Shown here: positions 41,274 to 43,477 of the stretch, one piece after another
How the letters are laid out: each line of letters begins with the position of its first letter
Position numbering within the stretch: the stretch's first letter is position 1
Source: Sphingobacterium sp.
Lineage (GTDB): Bacteria; Bacteroidota; Bacteroidia; Sphingobacteriales; Sphingobacteriaceae
Assembly: GCA_031277685.1 (NCBI GenBank)
Contig: JAITLV010000189.1
Location: forward strand, 1 to 43,477
Length of the DNA: 43,477 bases
Direction: 5' to 3'
The notes under the pieces: generated by a model
Database searches by the model: none
What the model was told of the DNA's origin: nothing
Seen by the model: the letters and a program-made list of their open reading frames with translations, nothing else
Made by a program: the position numbers and the translations under genes

Positions 41274-41370
41274 TAGGATAATCATTTTTTAAGGGCAATG
41301 AAACTCCCTGCATCCAGTTATTCATCTTGCTTGGAAGTTGAGGTTAACTTAAGATAGTTTCATTAGGATA
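41268..41370 (-). repeat. 13-bp direct repeat around the outer-membrane gene start
   Basis: TTTCATTAGGATA occurs at 41268-41280 and 41358-41370. On the minus strand both copies read TATCCTAATGAAA, so the start-codon context is duplicated; the upstream copy would open a four-codon ORF (MKLS). Confidence 0.4.
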
Positions 41371-41382
41371 TTGGCTTGTATC

Positions 41383-41417
41383 ATTTGTCCTCCGCCCTGT
41401 TAGGACGGAAGACAAAT
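41383..41417 (-). terminator. Hairpin after the PspC-domain gene
   Basis: ATTTGTC (41383-41389) pairs with GACAAAT (41411-41417) and TCCG with CGGA inside. There is no T tract on the minus strand, so termination is probably partial. Confidence 0.4.
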
Positions 41418-41421
41418 TTGT

Positions 41422-43086
41422 TTATTTATTTTTTATCTGAACGGATACACCGTCTTTTTTCGCATTGATAATTGTATCCCTACGAATAACAATAGATGTA
41501 TCAGCAACAACCTCGTTATTGTCTGAATTATCTTCTTCTTCTTCTGACTTTCTCGGAGGTAAGGCACATTTAACACCGAGCGAGGTCACGACAAACTCTA
41601 CATCCCTCACATCTCTCAAATCTCTACTGTAACGATCGCGGCAATCGTAAAAAGAGATATCGCGTAATTTACCTTCTAAATTATCATTGATCACTAGTTT
41701 TGTTCCAACAGGCAAAAACAGTGTAATATCCACTTCTTGATCACGGTATCGTTCACCTTCGCTCAATTGAAACGCACTATCAAAAATCAACGAAGTTGTA
41801 TCTTGCTTCAGCGCATAGTTGATCTTAGCGGCCCGATCTGTAGCAATTTTGTATGTATTTCCCTTAGCAGAGTATTCATAACGTACATAAGGTTCCTGTA
41901 ATGAATCGATACGTTCGATACGAATACGAATATCACGTTTCAGATAGGATGACAGGTTTTCACTCCTTATTCCGAGACCAGTTTTCACACCATTTTTTAG
42001 ACGGATAACCCGGACATCATTCTCACTTAAAAAGTATACCGACTGTCTTTGCAGCGGTTTTTCTTCCACAATAGTACTTGATTCTCTGAATTCCTTTGCG
42101 ACCGAAGTTGAATAATAGATAATTGCGCCTATAGATGCCAACCAAACCAAGAAAAGGGTTGTTGTCAAATAGTTATTCATTGGTTTCTTCTCAAAGAGAA
42201 CACGCAAAAGCAGGTAAAATAATCCCGCTAGCGGAATGAATATTGACAAAAATCCTGCAATTAACGCAAATGGCACATCACTAGGTTCCATGAGATAGAA
42301 TGGTCCTGAGTCATCCATCACATCTGGGATAACATTCACAATAGCCAATGCAAAGAATATTAGTCCGATAATCAATCCGATAAGTGTTGCACCAACAAGG
42401 ATCACAAAAAAGACACCGATAGCTTTCACAATGATCTGCAATAGTTTTGTCACCCCATCTCCTGTCCGATCCAATCCGCGTGAAAATGTATCCCTAACTC
42501 CACTCATTTCCTCATCAAAAGATCGTTTAAAATTTTGGATGTTTGGCGCCTCGCCACGCATCTCCATTTTATCAGCCCTGGTTATCGCTGGCGGCATTAC
42601 GATCCAGAGTATCACATATACCAGTAGCCCAGACCCACCAATAATGACAAATAAGGCAAATAGCAACCTCACCCATTTGGCCTCAATTCCAAAGAAATGT
42701 CCTAGACCACTACAAACACCGCTAAAAACCCGATCGTCAGGATCTCGCATTAGTTTTTTACCGACTTTAAAACCGTCGGAATTCGCCTCAGGACGGAAAG
42801 AGGTATAGTCTTCCTGATCTTCTGACTCAAAGTCACTGACTCGCCCCATTTGCTCAATAACAGCGTTCACATCCTCCATATTGAGTACCTCTTTGCTTCC
42901 TGCCTGGATTTTCTCCGTGAACATCTCAGAAATACGGTTTTCGATATCCTGTAAAATCTCACGGCTATCTTCCGACTGACCAAAATGCTTTTGTATATCA
43001 ATCATGTACGACCGTAGTACCTCATAGGCATCCTCCTCAATATGGAAAACGATGCTATTTATATTGATAATTATTGTCTTATTCAT
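41422..43086 (-). CDS. PspC-domain multi-pass membrane protein
   Basis: A 554-residue inner-membrane protein. The ATG at 43086 (MNKTIIININSIVFHIEEDA) overlaps the end of padR and is preferred to an in-frame ATG at 43119. The N-terminal helical segment (about 1-90, DIENRISEMFTEKI) resembles the HAAS-type domains encoded next to PadR regulators. A PspC domain follows (about 110-170, DRVFSGVCSGLGHFFGIEAKWVR). Then come about four more transmembrane helices up to residue 330, and a mostly beta C-terminal extracytoplasmic region ending in an acidic, Asn-rich linker. PspC proteins are linked to envelope-stress sensing; here control by PadR is inferred from coupling. Ligand and partner are unknown. 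Confidence 0.88.
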   Translation of the reverse strand: MNKTIIININSIVFHIEEDAYEVLRSYMIDIQKHFGQSEDSREILQDIENRISEMFTEKIQAGSKEVLNMEDVNAVIEQMGRVSDFESEDQEDYTSFRPEANSDGFKVGKKLMRDPDDRVFSGVCSGLGHFFGIEAKWVRLLFALFVIIGGSGLLVYVILWIVMPPAITRADKMEMRGEAPNIQNFKRSFDEEMSGVRDTFSRGLDRTGDGVTKLLQIIVKAIGVFFVILVGATLIGLIIGLIFFALAIVNVIPDVMDDSGPFYLMEPSDVPFALIAGFLSIFIPLAGLFYLLLRVLFEKKPMNNYLTTTLFLVWLASIGAIIYYSTSVAKEFRESSTIVEEKPLQRQSVYFLSENDVRVIRLKNGVKTGLGIRSENLSSYLKRDIRIRIERIDSLQEPYVRYEYSAKGNTYKIATDRAAKINYALKQDTTSLIFDSAFQLSEGERYRDQEVDITLFLPVGTKLVINDNLEGKLRDISFYDCRDRYSRDLRDVRDVEFVVTSLGVKCALPPRKSEEEEDNSDNNEVVADTSIVIRRDTIINAKKDGVSVQIKNK

Positions 43087-43450
43087 CGCTAGTGTCTTTA
43101 CTTGGTTTAGTTGAATCATTGTTTCTACCTACCAATGATGTGTTTACTGCAAACACCAATTCATTCCAGGTAACATCCAATCTTGAAAGGACATCAAGTC
43201 CTTCTTGGGTAATTTCATAATATTTTCTAGGCGGACCTGAAGTCGACTCTTTCCATATATAGCTCAACAAGCCATTATTTTTTAGACGTGTTAAAAGCGG
43301 ATATAAGGTTCCTTCTACAACCAACAATTGCGCTCTCTTCAGTTCGCTGATAATATCTGAGGCATAAATTTCTCCTCGAGAAATTATGGATAGGATACAA
43401 TATTCAAGTATCCCCTTCCTCATTTGGATTTGTGTATTTTCAGCTATCAT
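43079..43450 (-). CDS. PadR family transcriptional regulator
   Basis: A 123-residue winged-helix protein. MRKGILEYCILSII is the start of the PadR DNA-binding domain, followed by GEIYASDIISELKRAQLLVVEGTLYPLLTRLKNNG and the wing SGPPRKYYEIT. The C-terminal helix mediates dimer formation in this family. It is complete inside the window. Its last codons overlap the first codons of the PspC-domain gene by eight bases, so the two are co-translated, the usual layout where PadR controls its membrane partner and itself. A TATCTTTG promoter element lies seven bases before the ATG. Confidence 0.94.
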   Translation of the reverse strand: MIAENTQIQMRKGILEYCILSIISRGEIYASDIISELKRAQLLVVEGTLYPLLTRLKNNGLLSYIWKESTSGPPRKYYEITQEGLDVLSRLDVTWNELVFAVNTSLVGRNNDSTKPSKDTSDE

Positions 43451-43457
43451 AACAATA

Positions 43458-43465
43458 CAAAGATA
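43458..43465 (-). promoter_or_regulatory. -7 promoter element of padR, near-leaderless
   Basis: TATCTTTG on the minus strand matches TAnnTTTG, seven bases before the padR ATG. The -33 position falls outside the window. Confidence 0.48.
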
Positions 43466-43477
43466 TATGTATTTTAT

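Noticed and set aside
1..43477. CRISPR arrays, insertion sequences, prophage or attachment sites
   Set aside because: No regularly spaced repeats, transposase or integrase genes, or terminal inverted repeats around gene blocks were seen on either strand.

Overview
The window looks like a chromosome segment from a member of the Bacteroidota, most likely family Sphingobacteriaceae and plausibly Sphingobacterium. This is inference from content: DUF4293 and outer-membrane beta-barrel families typical of the phylum, a SufBCD Fe-S operon, TlpA/DUF4369 thioredoxins, AT-rich intergenic DNA without Shine-Dalgarno sequences, and repeated matches to the Bacteroidota promoter consensus (TTTG, about 20 bp, TAnnTTTG). 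There are no insertion sequences, phage genes or CRISPR arrays.

Positions 1-24000 are mainly housekeeping. They hold a DsbD/CcdA-thioredoxin fusion, pfkA, a small lipoprotein, a TlpA-like thioredoxin, a LemA and two TPM-domain proteins, a COG2509 flavoprotein, tRNA-Gly(GCC), an MFS exporter, sufBCD, an Lrp/AsnC regulator followed by a putative permuted papain-fold protein, ung, several small unknown proteins, a PglD/NeuD-like left-handed beta-helix protein, an ABC exporter downstream of truA, and murF.

Positions 24073-38783 form a coherent galacturonate catabolic locus, all on the + strand. It contains a secreted GH28 polygalacturonase, a GH105-DUF4350 unsaturated glycuronyl hydrolase, then uxaB, uxaA, uxaC, kdgK, kdgA, an ExuT-like hexuronate transporter, a GapN-type aldehyde dehydrogenase and a LacI regulator. 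Together these could cut pectin, import galacturonate and convert it through tagaturonate, altronate, KDG and KDPG to pyruvate plus glyceraldehyde-3-phosphate; GapN may then oxidise the latter to 3-phosphoglycerate. KduI/KduD, SusC/SusD and pectin esterases are not in the window.

Positions 38850-43450, on the minus strand, hold a PadR regulator, an overlapping PspC-domain membrane protein and an outer-membrane beta-barrel protein.

The points most worth a second look are: a GapN homologue with glycine at the catalytic glutamate position; a DUF6695-like protein with the His-then-Cys order of a permuted papain/NlpC fold; a PglD-like protein lacking the catalytic histidine; promoters so close to start codons (ung, pfkA, padR, truA) that leaderless mRNAs are implied; palindromic operator candidates around gapN, lacI and lrp; and a 49-codon ORF overlapping the GH105 stop codon.
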